This document shows, piece after piece, positions 13,301-25,300 of a stretch of 64,000 nucleotides of DNA (positions within the stretch are counted from its first letter, which is position 1; every line of letters begins with the position of its first letter). Under the pieces are notes generated by a model that saw only the letters and a list, made by a program, of their open reading frames with translations, was not told the DNA's origin and made no database searches. The position numbers and the translations under genes are program-made. The DNA lies in contig CATQJL010000112.1 of NCBI GenBank assembly GCA_958299035.1, forward strand, positions 62,045,823 through 62,109,822, given 5' to 3'. Source of the DNA: Cylicocyclus nassatus (lineage: Eukaryota > Nematoda > Chromadorea > Rhabditida > Strongylidae).

Positions 13301-16300
13301 ACATTTCTTATAAATGATCTGTGGAACCCCATCGTAGGTCTCAGTTGTTGAGGCTTTCAATTTCTGCAGAAAACGATATACAACAGAAGGCTCGAAAAAT
13401 AGAGTAGAGAATGTTTGGCGGCGACACCGCAAAACATCAGGTCCAGGAACCACAACATTGTTGCCGGAATCAGATGTAAAAACACTAGCAAAATATGAGC
13501 CAAGGATTTTGGCCTTATCCTCATCACTTAAGAAGGTGGCCCCATTTTTATCCAACAATGTTGGAAGGTTGGCGCTAGGCTTCATTCTGGCTCTGACGTA
13601 ATGAAATAGACTCTTAGATGATGATTTGAGCGCAAGACGACTTTCACGATTAGCTATAAACTTTCGGAAGTGAAACTTTATATCAGAGCACACTTTCTTG
13701 TAAAAACAATTGTTCAGAGGATCATGCACTTTTTCAAACAGGTAATATTTCTGCTGGTTCAACCTTTGTGTGTGAGGCGGTGCATTTGATGCAACAGTAT
13801 GCGGAGGTTTGATAGAGGCGAACATGCCAAGTGCATGATAAAGTATCTTACAAAACCTTTTATAAACGTCAGAGCACGATTCATAACTATCAAATTCTGA
13901 GAGCCAATCTATAGCAAGATAATCATTCAATGCAGTATAATCAACATTATGATAATCCGGCAAGGGTGGCAACGATGCTGAGGGGGCACTAAGCACTTCA
14001 AAGTAAACGATCCCATGGTCCGAAGAGCCAAGTGGTGGGAGAACATCAACATTAGATATTTCAACAGCAGAGGAAAGAACAAGATCAAGGGCAAAGCTAC
14101 CATGAGTAGGAGAGGTGACATATTGATGGAGACCAGAAACAGCAAAATAATCCAGGAAAGAGGCAGAAGCGCTATCGCAAGGTCTTCTGACAGTCCAGTC
14201 AATTTGAAGGTTAAAATCACCAAGAAGCACTGTTTCATCACAATCAGAGGCATATGCATATGCGCTCAAAACATCGATAAGCTTATCGTCATCCATTTTA
14301 CAAGAGTTAGGTGGGCGATATACCAAGATGAAACGCAAGCGCATAAGTAAGAGCGGATGGGCAATGTTTACAATGAGCAAATCGGCTAACAAGTTTTCAC
14401 TAAGCTTGGTGCAGTTGGAGAGTAGGAGCCCCTTCACAAGGCAACAAACACCTCCACCCCTGTAATTACATCTGTCACTTCTGAACGAAACATAGGGCAA
14501 ATTACCAATAATTTCAGAATCAAGAATCTTTGCATTCAACCAAGATTCAGCCACGAATAATATGTCTGGTTTATTTTCGGAAATAAAAAACTGCAAAAGA
14601 TCCAACTTGGCTTCTCGCATTGAGCAAAAAAATTTTCAATGCCCCAGCATTACCATGCGCGTTCACATGTTTCCCGCTTCCCTGCGAGGATGCTGTGAAA
14701 CATGGACTACCTCATCCCGGTATACCACCCCCTGTTTGGTAGCGCTACCCTTATTGCGTTCACGAGCAAGTTGCCTTAGCTCGTAATTCCTTGCTCTCTC
14801 TTCTGCTATCATGCTTTTCCTTAAATATTAAGAAAACCATGACTCTTAAGCATATAAGCATTAGAGAGCGCAGTCCGCCAATAATGCCGTGCGCGAAACC
14901 TACCTTAACTAACCTGGGTCGTGAAGCGTTCGGCTTACCCAGTCGATAAAGTTCTGTAGGTCGGCATTCCACTTTGAGAGTGTCCAACACCGCCACGACA
15001 GCACACTCTAGCTGAGCGCAGCGCTCGTGGAACGGTAGGTCACTACTCGACTCCGAAATGCCGCTAATAACTATGCTGCGTGAGCGTTTCTCCGCTTCAA
15101 TGTCAGCCAAGGCGGTCATCGGGATTTTTTCTCTGACAGCAGAGAAAGAAGTTTATCGATGATCGGGTCACAATTCCTTTCCTTTATGCTGGCAATTATA
15201 TTTGCCACAGACATAGAAGAAGTATCTAAATCGCAGGTCTGGCTACCTACGTCAACATTCTTCGAACATGTCTGTGAGCCAGCTGCATTCTTCCTAACAC
15301 GCTCGCTCTTAGGACCCATGTTAAAAATGTTGTGATCTGGATTATCAATAGCAACCGATAGGACGCGGCAACCACAAGCGAAACGCAAAAAATCGATCGA
15401 GAAAGAAAATTCAGCACAAAGCGAAGTGATAATCAAAAATGAGCGATGTGTTTGGAAGAATACAAAGAAGGACAAGGAAGGAGACGAATGATAGAAAAAA
15501 ACAGCCAAAAAACTACAAAAAAATGATAACTGGCAGAGGAAATCGAAACCCGACCGCTCGGGGTGACAGCGCAACACAAAATTTTTTACTCTTTTTATTT
15601 GTTAGCTAACAAAAGAAGATGTTTGGTCGATGTGTCCTTTTTGAATAGGATGTATACGTTGCAAGCGCATAAAAACGCTGGTTCCAAATTTGGCCTCCTT
15701 ATCCGCGGAATGATTGCGGACGAGGAGTTATGAAGCGTTAACTGAAGCAAAAAATCAAATATGCGTTTAGGATAAAATGATAAGATCTTATCAGCCTCAG
15801 TTAAGGCAACCAATTGAAATTCTATCTTAGAGTATTTATCAAATAAAGTGTACTGCTTCATTAAAGCGCTATTAAGAATATTGTTGACTTACTTACATAC
15901 TCAATTTTCTGTTCCAATAAACGCTCACAACTCCTCGTCCATAATACACCGCAGATAACGAAGACATTGGAATTAGCGTTTTCTCTCGATATAGTACACA
16001 TCCCATCTGAAATGACCACTTCGATTGGACGTGCTTCCTTTGTAAGTGGGAAAACCAGTCTTTTTCAAAGCGTCAATATAATTATTGTAATGGCTTGTCA
16101 ATTGTTGCATGATTCCATTTAGTGAAAGACGAATGCTTAAACAAGTACAAACTTGGTTTAAAACTTTCTATAAAATTTCAGACTGTTATGTTGCAGCTCG
16201 CTGGATGATTTGGCTGGGCAGTACAAAATTAAATATGCGCCACACAAAGGAAGCCCAGCTGAGGCATACTTCAAACAAATGGCTGAGATCGAAGGGAGAT

Positions 16301-19300
16301 TTCATAAGTTAGCAGCTTATGTTTTCAATATATTTTCATGGAGAACTACACTTCCAGCATTTGGAAAAAAATGTCAATGAACAAAAGTTTAAGCCGGATG
16401 GATCGTGCTCGAATGGCGGTTTGGGACTACCCGATTGCTAACAAGTTCACAAACATATGGAGGTATGCTTTTTTAGAATAGCTGTTGATACCTTAGCTCC
16501 ATTTTGGAAGCCACAAACTTTGGAATTTCCATACCTTATATTGTACCTGTGAAGAATTGGACATCGTTTCTATTAGGTTGTCCCATAAGTCTTTTCATTT
16601 TTGAGTTTTCGCTATAATAAGTCACACAGTTCTAATTCTAAATAGACATCAAGATATCATTCGATAGAGCAAAGCAATCTCTATAAGATGGTGTTTATGC
16701 TTTTGCACAAGCTTGGTCCATCTCGAGTTTTAAGCCAAAATCTAAAAAGTTTCGGATGGCCAGAAAACCGAAAAAATTTTATATCTTCGTTCAAAAAAAT
16801 CCTACAAATCTCTAATTCGCTCACGCATATACATTCCACATCAGACAATCATATGTGATGTTGCTGTATCTTTTTATCAGCTAGAAATCAAGAAGCCAAA
16901 AATTTCCATGTTTTCCATGTTTTTACCAGAGTAATGCTGTGCTGTTCTTACACCAACATTTGTGTACTAGAAGCCCTTAAAAGTACTACCGTAGATTTTT
17001 GGCTCTCTACATGCTCTGGTTTACGAGAAATATCAAACTTAGCTTTCTTTACTTGGGTTTTTCACCTTAAATCAACATTTCTCGGAAACCAGAGCTTATA
17101 GAGGGCTAAAAATTTACAATTGTACTTCTAAGGGCTTGAAGTATACAACTGTTAGTGTAAGAACAGCACATGATCACTTTGGTAAAAACATGGAAATTTT
17201 CGGTTTCTTGATTCCCAGCTGATAAAAAAATACAGCAACAGCACTTATGAATGTCTGATGTGAAACGTATTTGCGTGAGCGAGTTAGAGATTCGTAGGAT
17301 TTTTTTGAACAAAAATATAAAAAATTTCCGGTTTTTTGGCCATCCGAAACTTCTTAGATTTCGGTTTCGAGCTTGAGGTGAATTGAAGCTAGTGCAAAGA
17401 TATAAACGCCATCTTATAGAGCTTGCTTTGCTCTATCGAATGCTATCCTGATGTCTATTTAGAATAAGAAGTGTGTGACTTATTATAGCGAAAACTCAAA
17501 AATGAAAAGACTTATGGGACAACTTAATGCATGGTGAAAGGAATTACGGCGGTACAGATTCTTAAAGAGAAAAATTTTGTTGAACTGCTAAACGCCTTGC
17601 AAGTAAAGTGTGCGCAAAAAAGAAGAACGCGTGCTTTGTCATGTTGAATAGAGACCGGTAGGTCAAAGTTTTGGATAAGGATGTGTAAAAAGGTCAAATT
17701 ATATAGTCAGTAACAAGGTGACTTTTTTACTAGTTTGGAAATTAAGTTTTGCAATTCATTCAATAACATTTCTCTCCCTTAACATAACGCACTCAAATTT
17801 TGTGACTATGTTGGCTATGACGTAAGCCTGAAGAGTAGTTGCTGTTCTGCCAAATTCTGACGTCACTATGGGAGTTACGTTAGGGTCTCCGGTACAAAGC
17901 AAAGAATTATAAATTTGACAGGTTTGGCTGAAAAGAGGCGTTGATTTAACAAATGACTATGATATTCATGTTTGGTAGGTCAAATAACCTCACTATGTGA
18001 AGTGTCGGCGAATTTTGGAGTTTTGACTCTTTAGTCATTGACTGTTGTCAACAGCAGCCTTGCGTACACTTTTTGAGGGCGCCAAATCTCGACATACCCT
18101 TGCGTTTTAGTTTTTTTCCTACTAAGCCAAATGAGTCAACCTCTAGCAACAAAGTCTATACGATTTCGATTATTGCGCATGTTCTAGGCTGCTAACGGCT
18201 TCATTTCGGCTTATAACCCCAAAAATTCTCAAAATTCACTTTTCCGAAAAAAGGCTGTAATTTTTCTAATTCGTGTGTGACAGTGGCTACCCAGGATTTC
18301 CGTTCGGAGGGGAGGGGGACAGAAAATTCTTTCAGATGAAGTTGCGTGGCGTTAGCCACGCACTTCAAAAAAAATTTTGGGATGCTTCTCAAAGTTTTTC
18401 CGGGCCCCTGACCTCAAAAACTAGAAATAGGGGGCGTCAGCCCAATTCAAACATTTTGTGCGCAGTTGTAGCAACCATTACGCTCTACACATTGCCGAAG
18501 TTCAAGCGTGCCACAGTAAAGAGTAAAGTTATGATACATAGTATTTGCAAAACTTAGTTTCCAGCCTAATAATTAACGAAGAGGATAGATCTGATTAAAA
18601 ATTGGAGATTCTTTTGAGTTGATAAATGATTTCGGCGACACATCCTGGTCACCTGGCTATCAGATCCATACACCATTCCAGTATTTTGAATGGGATTAAT
18701 CATCAAAGGGCCAAGCGCGACGGTAGCAAGGCCTAATTAGACCTATCATTTTCGACGCCCAAGGGGAGGCTAAAAATCAGTCTTGTACGGAATCTCCCAA
18801 CGTGCAAGTGTAGCGGGGATGTGTGCTTTAACTCAATGTGCACTTCAAACGGCTAATATAGCCGCACCTCAAAACCTCCGAACGAGCACAAGCGGTTAGG
18901 CGGAGGTAGATTTCAGTTGATGATTCAGCGGCAAATGATTCAAGGTAGTCGCTTCGACTGAAAGCGATTGATGTGTACATGCATAAGAGTGATAAGAGTG
19001 GAACACGAGAAACATCGAAAGTTATCAGCAAATATGTTATTTATTCGTTGAGATATGACACGCTTGTAAGCCGTCCTTCCAGCTTCTTTCAAAATTTTAA
19101 ATCACTCCTGAGAGTGATCAAATTTATATTCCAGTTATACAAACTTTGTAGACCACCAACAGATAAGCGGTCCAGATAAAATCCAATAGCTGCTTTTCCT
19201 TTTTCTGGTTTTCTGCTTTTCTTTGCCCGTGCAGAATTTGCAAATAAAAACGCTGTGGCTCACAAATCTACCCGATTACTCACTATATTCTGTTTGGAAT

Positions 19301-22300
19301 AAGGTATAATATTGATCGACTTTCTGGATTTCCGCACCTTTGAGTTTTTTAGATGATTGTGCAATAAAAATGCGATCTTTTTGAACCCATACCTTTTGAA
19401 AAATCACTTTGAAATTATGAATGTCCAGCTAAGAATGCGAAGTGTTGTGTTGCAGGAGCTTTGCCGTTCCACGAAACATTGCTTTCAAAAACCTGGAATA
19501 ATTTTTATAAACTCAATAACGAGATAAACTTGATAAAATGAACTTACAAAGCATCCAGTCTAAAGATAAATTTCTTGCCCTACATAAGGCCGTATTCCTA
19601 TAAGAATGACCGGAAAGTAATGGAACACTTCAGAATAGGTCGTTTCATAAATTGTGGAGATTTTAGCAGATTCTTGATGAAGCGGTTGGTTTACGTCAAA
19701 GTGCCTGTACCATCCGCAAGAGCCAATCTTGCTCTACAAATACAGGGTTGGGGGGGAAGTTCTTGAACAATTTTTGATGCCCTTGTATGTTCGGATTTTC
19801 CACATATTTTTGTATGCTCTAATATGTATTTGCTTCTTATACTAAAACTGGACTATTAGCTTTCGGAGATATGCCTTCTGAAATGGAGCGAGCGTTGGTG
19901 GCGAAGATGCACGAGGAGAGGATGGCTGACCAGCAAAGTGCCGAGTTCCCCAAATTTCACAGATCAGCGTCTTTTCCACCTTGCGTCATTCCCTGGATAT
20001 GAACAGCAACTTGGACTGTTGTAGGAGTGGTAGATAGCTAATGCGGACACTTGCAAAAATCTGAAGATCGTTCGACAGCTGCATCATCGCAATCCTTGAC
20101 GAAGCTTGATTGAGCTGTCTTCAGTGTGTTCATCTCTAGCAGGGCAGTCTCCAACATCGTGGAAGAGTACCTTGCGATGAAGCTTTTCAGGATGCTAAAA
20201 TTGCGTGCTTTTTGGGAGAACACGAAGCTAATTAACTGCGCAGATGCCATCGACTCTGGAACGTCTTTCCAAGGAACGCCACCAAACAATGCTCTTTTCT
20301 GACCTCAAAATTTTCACCGTGAAGGATGTTTTTGATCGCCAAACAACAGAATCATCACCTAATCGCCCTCAGAAGTCCATAGCAAGGATTGACTCGCAGA
20401 AGGAAAGCTTCATCCGGCTTCTGTAATGGGTTGCGCGGCGATCGCTTCTGACACCTAGATGCTGCCGGTTTCTGTGTCCCAGACATCAAGGTGGACACTG
20501 CTGCGCTTGTCGATAGCATCCTGAAGAAGGGATGGTTGGCCTGGACCAATACCCATTTTGCCAGAAGCGATTAGTGTTCCGGCAGAATAGCGCACCTGCA
20601 CACAAAGCGAAGGTTGTTCAAGCAGGGCTCCAAAGCAACATCAAGGAGTTCATTACTCCTGCGGAATGGCCTCCGTATTGGCCGGATCCGAATACCCTTG
20701 ACTACAGCGTATGGCCAGTTCTTTAGGCCAAAGCCTGCGCTCAACCACGCAAGATTGTGGAGTCTCTGCGACTTGCTGTTCAGAATGCGTGGGAAAAAAA
20801 CGACGTAAAGCACATCCGTCCCACGGACAGCGTTTTCAAGCATTTCCGAGCTTGTGTTCGCGTCAAAGGAGGAATTTTCGAGTTGCAATTTTGTATCAGA
20901 CAGTTAAGTAAGCGTTATTTATGGATTTCATATAATCGTCTTGCCTAGCTTCATTTTTACGTCAAAAATACCGTGTTCAAGGACTTTCCCCCAACCCTGT
21001 GTTATCGTTCGTTTTCAGAGCGAACCTGGATCCCTTTGTTTTATGACATCTAAGAGCAAGAGCAAGTATTTGAGAGGCAAAAATTAGCGATTTGGAAAAC
21101 GACCAAAAACGGAAACTTCACAAACATATGACCTTATTATTGCATCTCTCGAGAGAGAGAGAATTTGCCAAATGCTAAAGTTTCAATGTGTTAGAACATA
21201 TCATTCTCGTTCAACTGAAACTTATATAAGGCCATTCGCATGTGCAGTAATTTTTACGACTGCTCCGCAAGTTAACTACTTCAAGAAATTATAAACTTTG
21301 AGCGGTACCTGTGAAACATCTGAGGCCATCCAAAGGAACAGCGCCGAGGTGAAGGATTGTCACCAAACCGCCACAGTTCTGCATTTTATATAGTCAGTCA
21401 TAAGCAGTTCCCGGTGAGGGAATACTTGCCAGCCATTTCTTTGAAAGTGGACTCACACTTACCGTTTGTAAGAGATCTTAAAGGCTCTATCCATCCATGT
21501 GCTTTTACCTCAAATTTCCTTTATCATTGGAAGTTGAAGGCATTAACATGATTTTATAGATATTGTTCTAAGAAATTTACTTTTTAAACTCCTTTGCCAA
21601 TTTTATGTAAACGAACAAGAAACATTCACGCACATAGCAGATCATTGAAAAGAGCTTGAGAGTCTTTGGATCTGAATGCGATGACTTTGCGATATAGGAG
21701 CGCAACTAAAAATAACTAAAAACCTCGCCGACTTCTTCGAAGCGCCGCTCAAAAGTGTCTGGACGCAGCTAAGCCCCGCCTGCTGCTCTCCCGTGAGCTG
21801 GCCGAGAAGGTCAGATAGGAGCCAGTGACCCCCTACGACCGCGCCCCGTAAGGCTGCCTAGTCAGTCTTCCCCCTTCCCCTTTCTTGTAATATATGTAGA
21901 TAATAAATATATATAATACCAACCTATACCGCTACACATCAAGCTAGGGCCCGTACACCCCTAGACTTGACATGGAGGTCCCAGGGAAGATTTCTTATTC
22001 TTTAGAATTCTAGAATTATTTTTTTTCTCTTCTCAACTTTTGATATGGGTTTCAAAAAAATTTACCCCCCCTCCCTCCCCCTTCTACAATCCGATCGATC
22101 GCTATGGACGTCACCAACGAACAATTGTGTGTGAGTGTTCTTTTATTTTGCACAAAATATATTAGCCGTGTGAGTGAAATATTTAATCTCTGTGTGAGTC
22201 AAATATTTAACCTTTTCAGAAAGAAAAAAAAAATTATTAAATAAAATAAAATAAAAATTATTTATACAGTCCTGCGAACAGTCCCATTTTGTCAATTTCT

Positions 22301-25300
22301 TTCTTTCGTAAAGCGCTCGCATTTTCCGTGATCCGTGATTCCGTGAATCCGTGAATTTAAAAAGCGCATTTAGCAGCCGTGATCCGTGATGCCGTGATCC
22401 GTGATCCGTGAATCCGTGATCCGTGATCCGTGAATCCGTGAAACCGTGATTCCGTGAATTTTCTGTTAACTTTCTTATTTTTTTAATATAATTAGACAAT
22501 GGACTTGTTCGCAATCGCTAGCTTAAAAAACTGCAGTATTAGACCCAGAAAGATAAATCTGCTGGCCCACTGCAGATAACTTCTGCTGGGAAGTGTCGAC
22601 CAATCGTAATGCTTCGACCTCTCAGGAAATATAGCAAAACCCAGTGCTACTGTCCGCGCGCGGTGACCCCCTTTGGCTATAGAGCAACGCAGCTGCCCTC
22701 GCAAGTTGTAAGCATGTGACCCGCGACAATTTTTTTTTGTGACAAATTAATATTATTTGAGCGCTATGACCTTTCAGCTGCGATAGTGCAAATACGTCTG
22801 CTTTGTGTCGCGATAAGCCTTGGAACAGGATTAATAATTGCGTAACCTAACCTTTTACGATCATGGTATACGTCCAACAGCAGCAGTTGCACAGTATGAC
22901 CCCTTAGCGTCTGTTCTTATGCAACTTATACTGCCAACAACAACAGTTGTGCCCGATGTCCCGCTGCCGTATATCTTACGCAAATTATATTATCGTAATA
23001 TTTACCTTCTGCTGTCGAATACAAAACCACTTCAAACCTTTTGAAATATTTAGAAATATTCATACCACAGCACTAATTATATTGTTTGCTGTTTCATGAA
23101 AATGATACACGTCTAGATCAATAAAAAAAATTTTTTTCGACAGCTTTGGTGATATTCCGCGCCTCACAGATAATAATAGCACTCAAATCATTCTTAGTGC
23201 AGGATCGTACTTTTGAAGATTTACCGCGTTTTGCTGCAATTTCCCATCCATTGAACAAACTGCGCATAAAAAAAAATGCAGTTTTTTTGGAGCAAGGAGT
23301 AAGAAATAGCATTCCAAGCATTGAAACATGCCCTAGTGGATGCGCTTGTTTTAGTGCTTCCTATTCTAGGAAAACTTTATATCATCCACACCGATGCATC
23401 AACCATCGGTCTCGGCGCGTGCCTCCTACAAGTCAATCCGGAGACTAGTAGTGAACATTTGATCGCACAATACAGCCGCCGTCTAACAAGACACGAGAGG
23501 AATTGCGCAACTATTAACTTAAATTTACTATAAGTTGCCATTACAGTAGTTCCGTGTTGATAACTGACCATACACCAAAAAAAAAATCACCCATGCGTAG
23601 GTCAGATCTCGTGCGTCGCCGTGCTAAACAAAAGCAAGTAATTATTTGTCTCTTTTAACATCATGTCGGTTCCTATAGCCTCCACTATGAGGAACAGTCG
23701 GCATGCCTCAAAAGTTAGATGACAATTACGCTGCTGTTTCAGGCGAAAAAAAAATTACATTAGTATGTCCACCGAATCTGAAGTAGTCAAACAAACGCGC
23801 TTCCGTATTGCACTCAAGAAATTTGTTTTAAAACACGAAAATATAATGAGAATCTTTACCAACTGCTGAGCATAGCATATAGCTGTTGAAAAAAACGATT
23901 TTTGAAAAAAAAAGGAACAATTACCACTTTGCATTTATTGGCCCCAAATCCAAGATTTCTGTGCAAATCAAGTCGATATTCGCTAGATGCGTAACTTCTA
24001 GACCCAACTTATAACTCACATTTTTTTGACAAAGCTAATTTTTGGGAAGAAAAATTTAAGCAAAATTGACTGTATTTTTCAGTATGTCGTCCGAACGTCT
24101 TTTGAGCAGTGTTTTAAAAAAAATTTATATTGCAAAGGAAAAAAAATCCGTAACTAATTTTTGGTTGTCTGACACTATAATTTTGCTGAAGAAAAAGCTA
24201 TTGTTGGTAATCCTTAAAAATATATTCAACTACAAAGACTCATTTGAGGTGGACAATGTCGGTTATTGAGACAATCGCAGCATTATCATATTCGCTATAT
24301 ATAATCTTTTCAAAAATTTGGAAATAAAATTACGATACAGCTAATTTCACCTTAAAATCCTGAAATTTAGATTTTATTCCACAAGTGAGGAAGGAAAAAA
24401 TTCTTTGACTATGCAACCTTCAGGGAGTAATTCTTTCAACGTTTTGTAAGTGTTAATTCATTTATGTGGCTTGCTCCTACTAGGTTTACTCGGAAAACCT
24501 TCCAAACCTTCTTTCAGTAAATACTCTTCGATATGTATACTATAGACAGGTTGTTGCAGATTTTTTTTGAAATTTTTACGAGTAATGAAAAAAAAACGAA
24601 ATATCCTTTATTTAAAATTCAAAATATATCTCACAAATGCTATATTTGTAGAGACAAGCATCTGAAATACGCAACTATACAACTCTGCTCACATAATTCA
24701 GCTCAGGACTACTACTTTCACTCAGTTTTTGAAAATTCAAGGAACTCAAATTTCGCGCGCTAACAAAATTTCAGCAATGAACCGATTCTGGTTATTCCTC
24801 ACAAAGTTTTAATGATGCAGTGCCAATGTCTAACAAAACATTTCTCATAGTCATCTTTAAAAAAAAAGAACGGAATACAGACAGCATCAGAATTGTACTT
24901 TACAACGCGTATTTGCGCATATCTTCAAAAGGAAAAAAAAGCAAGCTCACTTACACAAAATCTGTTAGTCTCCAAATTAATCTACCACTTCAAAGAATCT
25001 CCTCGTTATTTTAAACAGATTTTCAGAAACACTTGCTTTCTTCTTAATCTAGATTTAGAGAAAAATTTGATTTGATTTCATACTTGTATTAAACATGAAA
25101 TAGATATTCAGAGAAAATTCTCGCTGACAATGAGATAGATTTTTCTGCTTGAGTTGAAAAATTTTCAAAGCTTCTAGAAACAAATGGACCTCTCATCCAT
25201 AATTTCCAATGGTCCTATTGCTAGGAATTTCTTCTCATTGTTGAACAGAATCTTGTCCGTATTAGAGCTTGCTTATGTCAAATGAATTTTTTTTGCTATA

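Larger units (their letters stand above)
11183..15600 (-). mobile_element. Decayed CR1/jockey-like LINE, near full length, minus strand
   Basis: Read on the minus strand the order is 5' region (about 15600), ORF1 (15320-14760), endonuclease plus reverse transcriptase (14620 to about 11851) and a 3' untranslated part to about 11183. Frames are broken several times by shifts and stops, so the copy is dead. It lies antisense to the receptor gene in intron 4. The exact 3' end is not defined; I infer it near 11183, where the mariner element begins. Confidence 0.85.

Noticed and set aside
13927..14350. Frames of 110-111 codons on both strands inside the LINE
   Set aside because: They are shadows of the endonuclease frame at 13211-14620 on the minus strand.
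17106..17312. 68-codon minus-strand frame in the palindrome
   Set aside because: It lies wholly in one arm of the palindromic mariner-type element.
22318..22460. Short-unit repeat considered as a CRISPR array
   Set aside because: Units are 7-9 bp without unique spacers, and the genome is eukaryotic.
22143..22514. 123-codon minus-strand frame with repeated TDHGSR
   Set aside because: It reads through the CCGTGAT minisatellite and has no domain.
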